64,000 nt of DNA from JBAYIE01 sp965279165 (GCA_965279165.1 OZ257140.1:2418001-2482000); one strand, 5' to 3'. Counted from the stretch's first letter, positions 28,201 to 37,719 are shown. The notes: generated from the letters alone by a model not told the origin. Made by a program: numbers and translations.

Positions 28201-28824
28201 AAGTTACACAAGGAAAAGGAAGTTACCGGCATGTATTTATCCGGTCATCCCCTCGATGATTTCAAGCTGGAATTCAACACATTTGTAAGTACTAGGCTTG
28301 AGCAGGCCAATGATATCAGGAACAAAGAATTTAGCATTGCCGGCATCGTAACAGATGCTTACGAGAAAATAAGCAAGAACAACAAGCCTTATGGCGGTTT
28401 TACCTTAGAAGATTATTCGGGAAATTTCAGGATTACCATGTGGAGTGAGGATTACCTAAAATTCAAACACCTGATAACAAATGGTCAGATGTTGTATGTG
28501 AAAGGGACAAATAAGTTACGGTATAATTCAACCGACCAGTACGAATTTAAGGTTCACCATATTATGTTACTGGTCGAAACCCGCGAGAAACTCTTGAATC
28601 AAGTAACTTTTACACTTAGGTCAGAACAATTGGTCAATGGATTTGTTAATGAATTTAAGTCCCTACTCGAAAATTATAAAGGAGGGGTTACCATAAGGAT
28701 CAATATTCTGGATAATGAATTGAAGTTAAATGTTTCTACTATAGCCACTAAACTGCGCATTGCAATGGACAATGAATTGATTGAAGAGTTAATTAAACGC
28801 GATATTGGGTATAAGTTAAACTGA
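25246..28824 (+). CDS. dnaE: DNA polymerase III subunit alpha
   Basis: The 1,192-residue replicative polymerase begins with a PHP domain (FSHLHVHTQFSLLDGAAD, YGNMF-type histidines) and continues into the polymerase core with GPGRGSAAGSAVAYCIG and the catalytic MPDIDTDFDD at about 424-433. Further conserved stretches are ALYRPGPLAYIP, YQEQVMLL and FNKSHSTCYA. A C-terminal OB-fold begins near 1,030 (FSIAGIVTDAYEKI). It is the chromosomal replicase of the DnaE1 type. The gene is followed after 61 bp by trxA. Confidence 0.98.
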   Translation: MSKFSHLHVHTQFSLLDGAADIGKLYKKAISDNMPALAITDHGNMFGVFKFVAEAYKHKGEDGKPKVKPIVGCEFYVVEDHEKRSFTKEDKDVRYHQLLLAKNEQGYRNLIKLCSLGYIEGLYGKYPRISKALIEKYHEGLIATSCCLGAMVPRTILKKGEKEGEEEFKWWYNLFGEDYYIELQRHSIGDQDKVNEVLLRFAAKFGVPVIASNDSHYVDQHDANAHDILLCINTGEKQSTPSNKDFGDDDVFVKGKRFAFANDQFYFKTTEEMSVLFADVPEAIDNTNAIIDKVEYLDLKRDILLPNFPVPPNFTSQNEYLEHLTFTGAKVKYKDMTPEVEERLKFELHTIKTMGFAGYFLIVADFIRAGRDIGVFVGPGRGSAAGSAVAYCIGITNIDPIKYDLLFERFLNPDRKSMPDIDTDFDDEGRQKVIDYVVDKYGRNQVAQIVTYGSIAARSSIKDVARVLDLPLAESIALTKLVPERPGIELNRLLTAPMEGDKGLKENEALVSEDMENVKKLREIFAGNDLRAKVLQEAIVLEGSVRGTGIHAAGIIIAPEDLTGLIPVATSKETNLLITQYDGKVIEDSGVIKMDFLGLRNLSIIRDALVLIEQNHQVKINIDEIPLDDPKTLAIFAKGETNGTFQFESVGMQKYLKELKPDRFEDLIAMNALYRPGPLAYIPSYVARKHGKEPVTYDLDAMEEILKDTYGITVYQEQVMLLSQRLASFTKGDADVLRKAMGKKDRKTLDKLKPQFIENAIKNGHDAKILEKVWTDWEAFASYAFNKSHSTCYAFVAFQTGYLKAHYPGEYMSSVLTQNQGNIEKVTFFMEECKRMGVPVLGPDINESQVNFAVNKKGEIRFGLSAIKGVGEGAVEQIIEERNKNGPYTGLFDLTTRVNLRAVNKKTMEGLAYAGAFDCFTTIHRAQYFFTQNNDEVNLIERAIRFGNNAQANDAASQVSLFGGVSAVTLTEPAIPACEQWSLMEKLHKEKEVTGMYLSGHPLDDFKLEFNTFVSTRLEQANDIRNKEFSIAGIVTDAYEKISKNNKPYGGFTLEDYSGNFRITMWSEDYLKFKHLITNGQMLYVKGTNKLRYNSTDQYEFKVHHIMLLVETREKLLNQVTFTLRSEQLVNGFVNEFKSLLENYKGGVTIRINILDNELKLNVSTIATKLRIAMDNELIEELIKRDIGYKLN

Positions 28825-28885
28825 CAAATTGTTATAAATCAGAAATTGGAATATAAATTGCAAAACCTATTAATAAATATAAATA

Positions 28886-29203
28886 ATGGCAATAGAAATA
28901 AATGACAGCAACTTCGAGGAAGTAGTTTTAAAATCCGACAAACCGGTATTGGTAGATTTTTGGGCAGAATGGTGTGGACCATGTCGTATGGTTGGACCGG
29001 TTGTTGAAGAATTGGCGAAAGAGTATGACGGAAAGGCAGTAATTGGCAAAATGAATGTCGATTTCAATCCTAAAGTAGCAATGGAATATGGCATCATGAG
29101 TATACCGGCATTGTTATTTTTCAAAGGTGGTAAGGTTGTCGACAAACAAGTTGGCGCAGTACCAAAACATGTTCTCGCAAACAAATTGCAAGCACAGTTG
29201 TAA
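28886..29203 (+). CDS. trxA: Thioredoxin
   Basis: A 105-residue cytoplasmic thioredoxin with the active site WCGPC at about residues 30-34, the cis-proline loop SIPALLFFKGG and the standard start MAIEINDSNFEEVV. It reduces protein disulfides using electrons from thioredoxin reductase. It lies directly downstream of dnaE on the same strand and is followed by an intrinsic terminator at 29226-29258. Confidence 0.97.
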   Translation: MAIEINDSNFEEVVLKSDKPVLVDFWAEWCGPCRMVGPVVEELAKEYDGKAVIGKMNVDFNPKVAMEYGIMSIPALLFFKGGKVVDKQVGAVPKHVLANKLQAQL

Positions 29204-29258
29204 TTCTTATTTAACTTTTAAAGAAGAGAGGCGATTTTTAATTGCCTCTTTTTTTTTG
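29204..29258 (+). terminator. Terminator after trxA
   Basis: A stem GAGGCGATT / AATTGCCTC (one G-T pair) with a 3-nt loop is followed by T9, 25 nt after the trxA stop codon. Confidence 0.85.
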
Positions 29259-29630
29259 TTAAAAGTTGAAGTAGTATGGTCATTAGAAATTGGTCAATAG
29301 ACAATAGGCATTAGGCAAAAGTCAATAGTTTGGAGTATTGTTCTTACAAGGATTATTTATTTAGTTAGGTTCGCGACGCGGCCACATTTACTCATTTACC
29401 CAATTACTCATTTACCCATTTACTCCCGCATGTAATAACTACGTCGTACCTCCTTGTTTTTATTGCGCGGGATTTTCAACATTTACTCATTTACCCATTT
29501 CCCTAAAATAATGTCACCCCTACGGGTTTTTTAAATATGTTTATTGGAAATAATTATTTTTAAAAAGCTTACCTATCGACATTCCTCACGACATGGCCAC
29601 ATTTACTCATTTACCCATTTACTCATTTCC
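29259..29630. repeat. Repeat-rich gene-free interval before gldB
   Basis: The interval holds a heptameric array (29278-29333; GGTCATT, AGACAAT types), followed by two copies of a dispersed repeat that begins CGCGACGCGGCCA or CACGACATGGCCA and continues with eight-base units CATTTACT / CATTTACC (29366-29425 and 29588-29630). A third, shorter CATTTACTCATTTACCCATTT block lies at 29480-29505. No gene is supported. Confidence 0.75.
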
Positions 29631-30680
29631 TCACTCCGGTTTGTATTTGCTCAACTTCAAAATTTTATCAAAATCCGATTCGTTCATTAATTCTTCCAAA
29701 CTTACTTCGTTATTGCGCATATAGTTCTGTACTATTTTCCAACCGGTCCAAACGCCAATGGCAGGAGCCGATTGTTGCGGAACACCATCGGCAGAAGTAA
29801 AGGGGCCATCGTTTAAGTACCGCATAAAAATACTTTGTTCATCTTTAAATAAAATATCCTTTTCGGCGTAATGTGCCCACATTTCCGCTTCATTTTCTTT
29901 TACCCATTCCATCTGTTCAGGAGTATATCCCATGATGATGGAATCCGGAGTTTCGGGCAGCAATGCTTTGGTAAAATATTTTACTTTACCTTCAAAAATC
30001 ATGTGTGCAATAAATCGTTTATCACGAGCCACCTGCGCATCGTATTTGCTTATTGCCAGTGCTTTTATGGTATTAGGAACAATATATTTTCGGGTCAGCT
30101 TTCGAATCATAAATTCGGGAAATTCGAGTGAGCGATAATAATCGGTATACACTTCCTTCATATACATATCTAGGCCGATACCGATTTGTTTATCAAAAGT
30201 TACGTTGGCGTACCCAAATTCGCTAATGAAAGAAATGAACTGAGGTATCTCAGCATTTGGAAACTGCGCTACATAAATTCCCATGGCATTGGTTAAGGCT
30301 AATTCTTCCTCTTTCAAATCGGGGAATAAGGAATCCGTTTTTAATTGAATTTGCTGAAAGGGTTTATAATTCAACAACATTTTCATCGGATTTACAAAGG
30401 TTGAATCGCCCTGAAAAGGCATCGCAAGCATATCCTGTGCATAGTAAAAATAAAAATCGCCATATTTACTATACAATTCGTGTAGTTTTGTTTTCTGGTT
30501 TTTTTTGTCTGTTTTAAATAATTCCTGTTCAAACCGAAAGATTGTTATCGGATTTACTTCTTTGGCATCATATTCGCGTTGTGTCTGATTTTGACAACCA
30601 GCGCAGCCAAATAAGATAATAACTGTGTAAAATGAAAAGTTAAACAATAAAAGAGAACCTTTATTTTTGAATAATACCAT
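29631..30680 (-). CDS. gldB: Gliding motility lipoprotein GldB
   Basis: The 349-residue protein carries an N-terminal lipobox (LFGC near residue 26) after a hydrophobic segment, and the GldB-specific sequences FRFEQELFKTD, DFYFYYAQDML, GYTPEQMEWVKENE and a C-terminal GVWTGWKIVQNYM-motif. GldB is essential for gliding and T9SS function in Flavobacterium. It is divergent from a barrel protein with only 15 bp between the start codons, so the promoters must overlap the coding ends. gldC, often adjacent in flavobacteria, is not seen here. Confidence 0.92.
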   Translation of the reverse strand: MVLFKNKGSLLLFNFSFYTVIILFGCAGCQNQTQREYDAKEVNPITIFRFEQELFKTDKKNQKTKLHELYSKYGDFYFYYAQDMLAMPFQGDSTFVNPMKMLLNYKPFQQIQLKTDSLFPDLKEEELALTNAMGIYVAQFPNAEIPQFISFISEFGYANVTFDKQIGIGLDMYMKEVYTDYYRSLEFPEFMIRKLTRKYIVPNTIKALAISKYDAQVARDKRFIAHMIFEGKVKYFTKALLPETPDSIIMGYTPEQMEWVKENEAEMWAHYAEKDILFKDEQSIFMRYLNDGPFTSADGVPQQSAPAIGVWTGWKIVQNYMRNNEVSLEELMNESDFDKILKLSKYKPE

Positions 30681-30695
30681 AATACAAAACTAATC

Positions 30696-31415
30696 ATGAG
30701 AATAATTTTTTCACTATGCTTATTGATATTCCTTCAATTGCAGGCTAACGCCCAGTTGAAAATAGGGTTAAAGATTTCGCCGCAATTAAGTTGGGCATCA
30801 CCCGACAACAAGAATACGACAAGCAACGGTACCCGGATTAATGCCTCGTATGGGTTGATGGTTGATTACTACTTTACGGAGAATTATGCTTTTGCCAGCG
30901 AGTTTTGTGTTAATTCGATTGGTGCAAATTTGAATGTAAGCAAAGACAAATACCATCATGTAGAAAAAGGGACAAATTCTTATACCAATACCGAAGACAT
31001 AATTTATGATTACAAGTTGCAGTATTTTCAGGTTCCATTGCTATTGAAAATGAGAACAAAAGAAACCGGTGCAATGCGATATTATGCTGAATTTGGATTT
31101 GGCATGGGGTTTTTATTTAAGTCAAAAGCGGATGTGGAATTTGGGAGTGAAAGCTTATCAAATGTGAATATCAATGATCCTGACCCTGAGGACGCATATT
31201 ATATATTTAAGGATGTTAGTAACCTTTATAGCGATGATGTTAGTTCATTCCGCGGTTCATTGATTATTGGTGCAGGGTTGCAATACAGTTTGCAAAGCAA
31301 TTCGGCCATCGTACTTGGCTTACGTTACGATAACGGATTGTCTAGTTTTACTGCCGATGAAAAGTGGAGTACATCTTTAAATTTTCTGGCATTGAATTTC
31401 GGATTGCTGTTCTAA
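30696..31415 (+). CDS. Outer-membrane beta-barrel protein (PorT-like)
   Basis: A 239-residue protein with signal peptide (MRIIFSLCLLIFLQLQANAQ) and a compact eight-stranded barrel pattern, alternating hydrophobic strands ending with aromatic F (FLALNFGLLF). It fits the small OMP_b-brl-2 / PorT-family group, to which PorT of the T9SS belongs. Its position next to gldB supports a role in the gliding/secretion machinery, but the barrel family is broad and orthology to PorT is not demonstrated. It ends 11 bp before nadE and is probably transcribed with it. Confidence 0.7.
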   Translation: MRIIFSLCLLIFLQLQANAQLKIGLKISPQLSWASPDNKNTTSNGTRINASYGLMVDYYFTENYAFASEFCVNSIGANLNVSKDKYHHVEKGTNSYTNTEDIIYDYKLQYFQVPLLLKMRTKETGAMRYYAEFGFGMGFLFKSKADVEFGSESLSNVNINDPDPEDAYYIFKDVSNLYSDDVSSFRGSLIIGAGLQYSLQSNSAIVLGLRYDNGLSSFTADEKWSTSLNFLALNFGLLF

Positions 31416-31426
31416 AATCAACCCAA

Positions 31427-33091
31427 TTGGCGGAACTAAAAATTGTACTTTCTCAGTTAAATTACCATACCGGTAATTTCGATAGCAATACCGATAAAAT
31501 GATTTCGGTTATTGAACAAGCGAAATCTAATGGAGCAGATTTGGTGGTTTTTTCAGAACTGTCTGTTTGTGGTTATCCTCCCAGGGATTTTTTGGAATTT
31601 GAAGATTTTATTGAACAATGTAACGAAGGAGTAAATAAAATAGCAAGATATTGTGTTGGTATAGCCGCAATTGTTGGAGCTCCAACTCGCAATCCGGTTT
31701 TAGCCGGAAAAGATTTATACAATTCGGCACTCTTACTTTCGGATGGGAAAATCACTGCTTGCAGAAATAAATCGTTGCTGCCCAATTACGATATATTTGA
31801 TGAATACCGATATTTTGAACCAAATAGAATGTTCGAAATTGTTCATTTTAAAGGGGTGAAAATTGCTTTAACTATCTGTGAAGATATATGGAATATCAAC
31901 GAAAATCCGATGTATATCTTAAATCCAATGGATGAATTGATTAAGCAACAACCGGATATCATGATTAATATTGCGGCATCGCCTTATTCAAAAGATCAGA
32001 TAAAACAACGCAAACAAGTATTGGTGGATAATGTGATGAAGTATAAAATTCCATTATTCTATTGCAATTTAACCGGGGCACAAACCCAACTAATTTTTGA
32101 TGGAGGTTCCATGGTGTTAAATGCAGATGGAAGTATTGCCGATGAAATGAATCACTTTATTGAAGATGGCGGCTTATACCAATTAAATAGGAAGGATAAT
32201 GAATTTAGTATTGACGTGTTACAGAAACATTCGATTAAAACAGATGCACCCGATATTGAATATATTAAGCAAGCTTTGATTCTTGGTATTCGTGAGTACT
32301 TTAGCAAACAATCACTGTCGAAAGCAATTTTAGGCTTGTCAGGAGGAATTGATTCTGCCGTAGTTTTAGCCCTTGCTACCGAAGCCCTTGGAAGTGAAAA
32401 TGTACGTGCGGTTTTATTGCCTTCTCGTTACTCATCGGAGCATTCGGTATCAGACTCTGTACAAATGGCAAAAATACTAGGAGTGCAATATGATGTGATT
32501 GGTATTGAAAAAACATTTAATGCCCTAGAAGAAACTTTATCGGAACAATTTAAAGGATTGCCATTTAACCTCACGGAAGAAAATATGCAATCGCGCAGCC
32601 GCGGCGTAATTTTAATGGCGTTGTGCAATAAATTTGGATACATCCTATTAAATACATCAAATAAAAGTGAGCTGGCTGTAGGTTATGGAACCTTGTATGG
32701 CGATATGTGTGGCGGGTTATCTGTAATCGGGGATTTGTATAAAACGCAGGTATATGAACTTGCTGAACATATCAATCTTGAACAGGAAATTATTCCGGTA
32801 AATATACTCACCAAAGCTCCTTCTGCCGAACTTCGTCCTGAACAATTGGATAGCGATTCTTTGCCCGACTACACTTTGTTGGATAAAATATTATATTTAT
32901 ATATTGAAGAAAGAAGAAGTCCGATTTATATTGCTAATGAATGCGGTCAAACCGAAGTAGTAAAAAAGGTTTTGAAAATGGTAAATATGAATGAATGGAA
33001 AAGGTTGCAGGCACCACCTGTTTTACGTATTTCTTCAAAAGCTTTCGGTCCGGGTAGAAGGGTTCCTATTGTTGCGAAATATTTAAACTAA
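31427..33091 (+). CDS. nadE: Glutamine-dependent NAD+ synthetase
   Basis: The likely start is TTG 31427, giving MAELKIVLSQLNYHTGNF, as in other members; the upstream frame overlaps the preceding gene. The 554-residue enzyme has an N-terminal nitrilase-type glutaminase with catalytic Glu (VVFSELSVCGYPPRDFL), Lys (CRNKSLLPNY) and Cys (LTICEDIW), and a C-terminal synthetase with the SGGIDS P-loop (ILGLSGGIDSAVVLALA) and SKAFGPGRRVPI near the end. It makes NAD+ from deamido-NAD+. Cotranscription with the barrel gene and the following 33094 gene is likely from the 3-11 bp spacings. Confidence 0.96.
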   Translation: MAELKIVLSQLNYHTGNFDSNTDKMISVIEQAKSNGADLVVFSELSVCGYPPRDFLEFEDFIEQCNEGVNKIARYCVGIAAIVGAPTRNPVLAGKDLYNSALLLSDGKITACRNKSLLPNYDIFDEYRYFEPNRMFEIVHFKGVKIALTICEDIWNINENPMYILNPMDELIKQQPDIMINIAASPYSKDQIKQRKQVLVDNVMKYKIPLFYCNLTGAQTQLIFDGGSMVLNADGSIADEMNHFIEDGGLYQLNRKDNEFSIDVLQKHSIKTDAPDIEYIKQALILGIREYFSKQSLSKAILGLSGGIDSAVVLALATEALGSENVRAVLLPSRYSSEHSVSDSVQMAKILGVQYDVIGIEKTFNALEETLSEQFKGLPFNLTEENMQSRSRGVILMALCNKFGYILLNTSNKSELAVGYGTLYGDMCGGLSVIGDLYKTQVYELAEHINLEQEIIPVNILTKAPSAELRPEQLDSDSLPDYTLLDKILYLYIEERRSPIYIANECGQTEVVKKVLKMVNMNEWKRLQAPPVLRISSKAFGPGRRVPIVAKYLN

Positions 33092-33093
33092 TT

Positions 33094-33639
33094 ATGAAAA
33101 AGTTTATTGTTCTAATTTCGTTTATTCTCACTTATTTTATCTCTAGCGGTCAAGAGTATCGCTTATTTTTGGTTGACCAATACAATGGTAATTATACCGA
33201 AATTGAATTGGATAATGAAATGACTTTTGCCATGGAAGGATTACAACAAACCTTAACCGGTAGAATAATTGAGGTGAAAAAAAAGTCAATCTTGTTTCAA
33301 ACCACAAATAGCGAATACAAGGAATTGCCAATTGATAATATTACTTCGATTATTGAATTAAAAAGAATGGAACGGGTGAAGAATAGTCCGATTGTAGTTG
33401 TTGTTAAGGTATTGGTGGGTACTTTTATAGGACTTTATGGGGTTACTGCACTTATTGGCGGTTTCGTAATTCTACCCGATGATGCAGCATCAGGTGTGGC
33501 ATTGATTGTAATTGGTGGTTTATTATCAACGGCTTCATATAGTTTATATAATTCAGCTTTCGGCGGGAGCAAAAACGGAACACTTACCCCCGTATTGTTG
33601 CCTTTAGACGGAGAAAGATACCGCTTGGTAATAAGGTAG
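33094..33639 (+). CDS. Hypothetical membrane protein, 181 residues
   Basis: An N-terminal signal peptide (MKKFIVLISFILTYFISSGQ) is followed by a small beta-rich domain that resembles small ligand or LSm-like folds (GLQQTLTGRIIEVKKKSILFQTTNSEYKELPI), then two C-terminal membrane helices (about 103-125 and 133-152). I do not recognise the family. The gene starts 2 bp after nadE and is probably last in the barrel-nadE transcript. No clear role is suggested by the neighbours. Confidence 0.65.
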   Translation: MKKFIVLISFILTYFISSGQEYRLFLVDQYNGNYTEIELDNEMTFAMEGLQQTLTGRIIEVKKKSILFQTTNSEYKELPIDNITSIIELKRMERVKNSPIVVVVKVLVGTFIGLYGVTALIGGFVILPDDAASGVALIVIGGLLSTASYSLYNSAFGGSKNGTLTPVLLPLDGERYRLVIR

Positions 33640-33787
33640 GAGGATAATTATTCATCCCTCAAAAAGTTCTTTTAAATGAATTGAGTAGTCTCAAAATGAG
33701 TTTAACTGTTATATTTTAATTTTGGGGCTCATGTGCATCAAGTATGCATTCACTTTTTTGCTTGTCATTTTCCTGAATTACTTTAAC

Positions 33788-36274
33788 TCAATCTTTCTCA
33801 AATTCTAACTCCTCTTTATTATTCCCTTTTGAATTCTTTTCGTTAATTAAAGTATCTTTTTCATCCAGAAATAGTTTTTTGATATTGTCTTTCTCTTTTC
33901 TAAGATCCTCTATAATTTTGGTAGTAACCCCTAAGCGATCATATCTGATTTTTGGATCCGACAACGGTCCTCTCATCAATAAATACAGATACATTCCTTT
34001 GCCCGATTCGTCTACTTCTTCGTTTTCGTTTGGTTGGTTGTTTCTTCGCTTGGTTAAGAACTCCCGCAGTTTAATTTTTAGCCGGTAATCGATTTCATTA
34101 TCAAATGTATGATTGCCTGATAAGGTGAAATTTAATGCATTGTTAACGGCATACATTTCCGGAATATAGATAACCCGGTTTCGAATTTCTATCTGATTTT
34201 TTAAGGAAGTGAATTTAAGGTCTTCTAGATCTTCAACCCTGGCAAATTTAGATAAGGCAGTTAACGGTTTGTAGTTTTTAATTTGTCCGTTTGTAATGCT
34301 GATATCACTGCCAACCCATAGTTTGTCGGTTTCACAAACGAGTTTATTACTCCAAACTGAAACCATATCAATCTTACCATCCAATATCCCATTCAGATTT
34401 TGGTAAGTGATTTCCTTCTGACCAAAATCTGCACATTGCCTGAATAATTCATGAATATTGATATGGCTTAGCTGGCTATTAATTTCTATTAGAAATTTTC
34501 CTTGAGGCGACATATCCAACTGGCCTTGTGTTTTAATATATCCATCCATGGCAAAACATTCCATGTTTTTGAGCAAAAGTTTATTGTCTTTCCAATGCAG
34601 TTTGGCCTTCATTTTCTTCGCTTTGAATAAATGGAATTGCAACTCATCAACTTTCATATCCAGTTCAAGAGAAATGTTGTCAGGCAATACTAGTGCCGAG
34701 GTATCGTTGGCTTTTCTGTTTGTAGAAAAGAACAATAGGTGACCAACATCTAAAAAGGCAGATTGATAATGAAGTTTTGCATCCAGTTTTTTGCGGTCAA
34801 ACAAATAAGGATAAAAATTGGTTATTGATCCATCTACAGAGATATCTGATTTGTCGGAGCGGATATTACATTGTTCAATAAGCAACGCATTACCGGTAAG
34901 TTTAATGGAGGTATTTAGTTGACTAATGATACGGTCGGGGCTAGAGGCTAATTTTACATTGGTAGCATCAATGGTAAGTGCGCCGAATGATATTAATCCG
35001 GGGGTAGAAATTTTGGTTAATTCGGATACATTTCCTTTAACTGTAAAGTGAGCATCAATAGTACCGGTTGCCTGAAGAATATATTTATTTTGTTGGAATT
35101 TAAGTAAAGGACCAATGGGTAATTTTCCATCGCATGTTAACGTGATTAAAGGATTTTTGAAGTTTTCGAGTTTAAAAGTTCCCGTTAGAATACCATCTTC
35201 AAAATGTAAGCTAAACGGATTTATTTCAAGCAAAGTAGTTTGTTGGTTTCTGGATTTTCCATTTGTAAAACGCCCCGTACATTCGATGTCCTTGATGCCT
35301 GTTCCTGATTTGGTTTCCTTTAATACGCCATTATGAATGGTAAAACCGGCATCAATAGCCGGAGTATGATTTTTGCCTATATTTCCTTTGATAGCAAGAT
35401 TTAGCCGGATATTGCCATCACTTTGATAAGCCAACAAGGCAGAAGGGAGTTTAATCGGCAGTAAGGAAAGTAAACCTTGTATGGTGGTTTGTGTTGCCTT
35501 GGTTCTAAGATCAATTGTTGGGTTGTTCCCAAAATTGTAGTTTCCTTCAAGTTCTAAATTTAACTGGTCAAATAAAAGATTAGCATTCTTGATTTCGAGG
35601 TGATGTTTGCTTTCATCTACCAATAAATCAAATTCAGCCTGAATGGTTTTTTCTTTGATCCAAACTGAATTTTCCTGTTCTAATTTGTCAACTACAATAT
35701 GGGTTATGCAGCTTATATTATCCAGTTTATTACTGCGTTTAAACGATAAAGTAGCATCCATAATATTGGACTGAAAATGAAAATTATTTTGGTAGTCGGA
35801 ATAATTACATTGCAGATTTTCGATATTTATTTCATTTAGTTGAATTTTGTTATCAGAAGTTGCGGAATCCGGTTTCAGAATATTATAATTCATCTTCCCG
35901 GTTTTATCTACAATTAAATTACAAGTGCCGCTATCAATACTTATTTTGCTAATCTTATACCTTTTCTGCAGGATATCGTAAATGTTAAAGGACAAGTAAA
36001 CATGTTTGGCCTGAAGGATGGTTTTTTTATCGTTATCCGGGTCGGCAATTTTGATTTTGTGAAAGTCGAGACTTACAAATGGGAAATGTTTAAATAGAGT
36101 TACGTTAATATCATTAACGGTAACCTTAGATCGTAAACTCGAATTAATTTGACTAACTGCATATTGTTTAATATTATCTTGATAAGAAAAAACGATAAAC
36201 AATAAAATTGCCAGAAGGATTACAGGAATACCGGTTGCAAGGATGATGTATTTTAGGATCCGTTTACGTGTCAT
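33788..36274 (-). CDS. AsmA-like outer-membrane biogenesis protein
   Basis: The 828-residue protein starts with one membrane helix (RILKYIILATGIPVILLAILLFIVF) followed by the AsmA N-terminal pattern INSSLRSKVTVNDINVTLFKHFPFVSLDFHKIKI (ends INSSLRSK and FHKIKI). The remainder is long beta-sheet-like repeats, and a C-terminal region with KNQIEIRNRVIYIPEM and RGPLSDPKIRYD corresponds to AsmA_2/DUF3971-type sequence. AsmA-clan proteins form bridge-like grooves in the periplasm thought to carry phospholipid between membranes; exact function in Bacteroidota is unsettled. Single gene with no close partners. Confidence 0.85.
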   Translation of the reverse strand: MTRKRILKYIILATGIPVILLAILLFIVFSYQDNIKQYAVSQINSSLRSKVTVNDINVTLFKHFPFVSLDFHKIKIADPDNDKKTILQAKHVYLSFNIYDILQKRYKISKISIDSGTCNLIVDKTGKMNYNILKPDSATSDNKIQLNEINIENLQCNYSDYQNNFHFQSNIMDATLSFKRSNKLDNISCITHIVVDKLEQENSVWIKEKTIQAEFDLLVDESKHHLEIKNANLLFDQLNLELEGNYNFGNNPTIDLRTKATQTTIQGLLSLLPIKLPSALLAYQSDGNIRLNLAIKGNIGKNHTPAIDAGFTIHNGVLKETKSGTGIKDIECTGRFTNGKSRNQQTTLLEINPFSLHFEDGILTGTFKLENFKNPLITLTCDGKLPIGPLLKFQQNKYILQATGTIDAHFTVKGNVSELTKISTPGLISFGALTIDATNVKLASSPDRIISQLNTSIKLTGNALLIEQCNIRSDKSDISVDGSITNFYPYLFDRKKLDAKLHYQSAFLDVGHLLFFSTNRKANDTSALVLPDNISLELDMKVDELQFHLFKAKKMKAKLHWKDNKLLLKNMECFAMDGYIKTQGQLDMSPQGKFLIEINSQLSHINIHELFRQCADFGQKEITYQNLNGILDGKIDMVSVWSNKLVCETDKLWVGSDISITNGQIKNYKPLTALSKFARVEDLEDLKFTSLKNQIEIRNRVIYIPEMYAVNNALNFTLSGNHTFDNEIDYRLKIKLREFLTKRRNNQPNENEEVDESGKGMYLYLLMRGPLSDPKIRYDRLGVTTKIIEDLRKEKDNIKKLFLDEKDTLINEKNSKGNNKEELEFEKD

Positions 36275-36400
36275 TTCTATGTAACGAATGAAAGATATTA
36301 TCGGGTATAAAACAATAGGTTAAATATGGCTAAGCACAATCGGTACATTTGAAAAATGCAACTAAGGCTGCGTTTGAATATACAATTGTAATTCTTGTCG

Positions 36401-36430
36401 AAAAAAAAGCCCTGCAAGGCAAGGCTTTTT
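36401..36430 (-). terminator. Terminator downstream of the 36454 gene
   Basis: AAAAAGCC and GGCTTTTT form an 8-bp stem with an 11-nt loop; it lies 24 bp after the minus-strand stop codon and is followed by T-rich sequence in that direction. Confidence 0.6.
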
Positions 36431-36453
36431 AACAGAAATATAATGGAATGTGA

Positions 36454-37515
36454 TTATTCAGATACAACCAGTTTTTGTTGTATAACTTGTTCTCCAGATC
36501 TAACCTGTATAAAGTAAATTCCGGAGTTAAGATCAGAGATATCTTGGGTTATAAGGATTTCAGTATCGGTAAATGACTTAATAATCCTACCCTGTAAATC
36601 CAAAATAGCAATTTCGGATTTTTCGTTTCCGGAATTATGCATTCTGATGTGGATTGTTGATTTTGCAGGATTTGGATAAAGTTCAAAATTTGGTTTGTCG
36701 AATGATTCATTCAATCCATTATACCAGGTACTAACCAAAAAACTTGCTCCGGTTACTTGGCCTGCATCCATATCCAATGAAAGTACAGGTATTTTTGCAT
36801 TTTTAGCCATCCATAAATAAGTTTCACTTGAATCGCCCCATTCGTCTTCTAATGAAACCCACATTCCACCTGTTAAAGTACCCTTGCCACTAAATACATT
36901 ATGCGAATAATTTAATTGATGAATTCTTAAGGTACTATCAATCATGGCAATTCCCGCAGCCGGTTTAAGAGAACCATAACCATCACAGGTTTGATCCATA
37001 TACATTACCAATTTTATCATGATGGAATCAATACCCGGAATAGTTTCTCCGATATCTTCCGGAGTACCTTTGAATTCTAAGGCACTGGAGTCAAGAAATG
37101 CACTTAAATAGGTAGTCGGGAAACTAAAATATTTAACCTTTAACACATTGCTGAATGGAAAATCTGTACCGAATTGTGAAGGGTCAATAACTACTGAAAT
37201 AGAATTTGAATTGGCGTCCATAAAAATTGTATCTTCTCTTTCGAGTAAAGTGAGATTGGCGGCAGCAGGTGCATTAGGAAACCAACTGGTGCTTAAAAAT
37301 CTCGATGTGTCTTTTTCATCAATAGTAATGGTTGAAGAGAAATCCCAGTTTTGTGCCGCTCCTCCAGAACCAACCGTTAAAGATGAAATAGATGAATCAT
37401 GTCCATTAACCATAAAATCGCCGATGTTTCCAAAGTCGCTTCTCATAATGGTAATTTGTGCTACTGCAGGCAACATAACAGTTGCCAGGAGTAAAGAAAG
37501 TAGATATTTTTTCAT
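36454..37515 (-). CDS. Secreted protein with T9SS sorting domain, 353 residues
   Basis: Signal peptide MKKYLLSLLLATVMLPAVAQ at residues 1-20 precedes a beta-rich body with no family I can name. A type A sorting domain occupies about the last 75 residues (FELYPNPAKSTIHIRM through IAILDLQGRIIKSF to QKLVVSE). It is therefore exported via the periplasm and T9SS to the cell surface or medium. The plus strand of the following 250 bp holds the tRNA-Val promoter. The role of the mature protein is unknown. Confidence 0.85.
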   Translation of the reverse strand: MKKYLLSLLLATVMLPAVAQITIMRSDFGNIGDFMVNGHDSSISSLTVGSGGAAQNWDFSSTITIDEKDTSRFLSTSWFPNAPAAANLTLLEREDTIFMDANSNSISVVIDPSQFGTDFPFSNVLKVKYFSFPTTYLSAFLDSSALEFKGTPEDIGETIPGIDSIMIKLVMYMDQTCDGYGSLKPAAGIAMIDSTLRIHQLNYSHNVFSGKGTLTGGMWVSLEDEWGDSSETYLWMAKNAKIPVLSLDMDAGQVTGASFLVSTWYNGLNESFDKPNFELYPNPAKSTIHIRMHNSGNEKSEIAILDLQGRIIKSFTDTEILITQDISDLNSGIYFIQVRSGEQVIQQKLVVSE

Positions 37516-37719
37516 GTTGTTAAGTTAAGTGCTTCAAATATAGACGCTCTAGTTAAAAATTGCCAACTTGAATCACTTTCCAATTCACAACAATTGTGGA
37601 TTGGGAAGTAAAAGCCCGATTTAATGGACAAAATAATGTTCATTTACGATAATTGCCTGTATTAAATTGGCCTAAAAGCAGCTTATTTTCAGCAATATCC
37701 ATTGATTTTTGAAATATAT

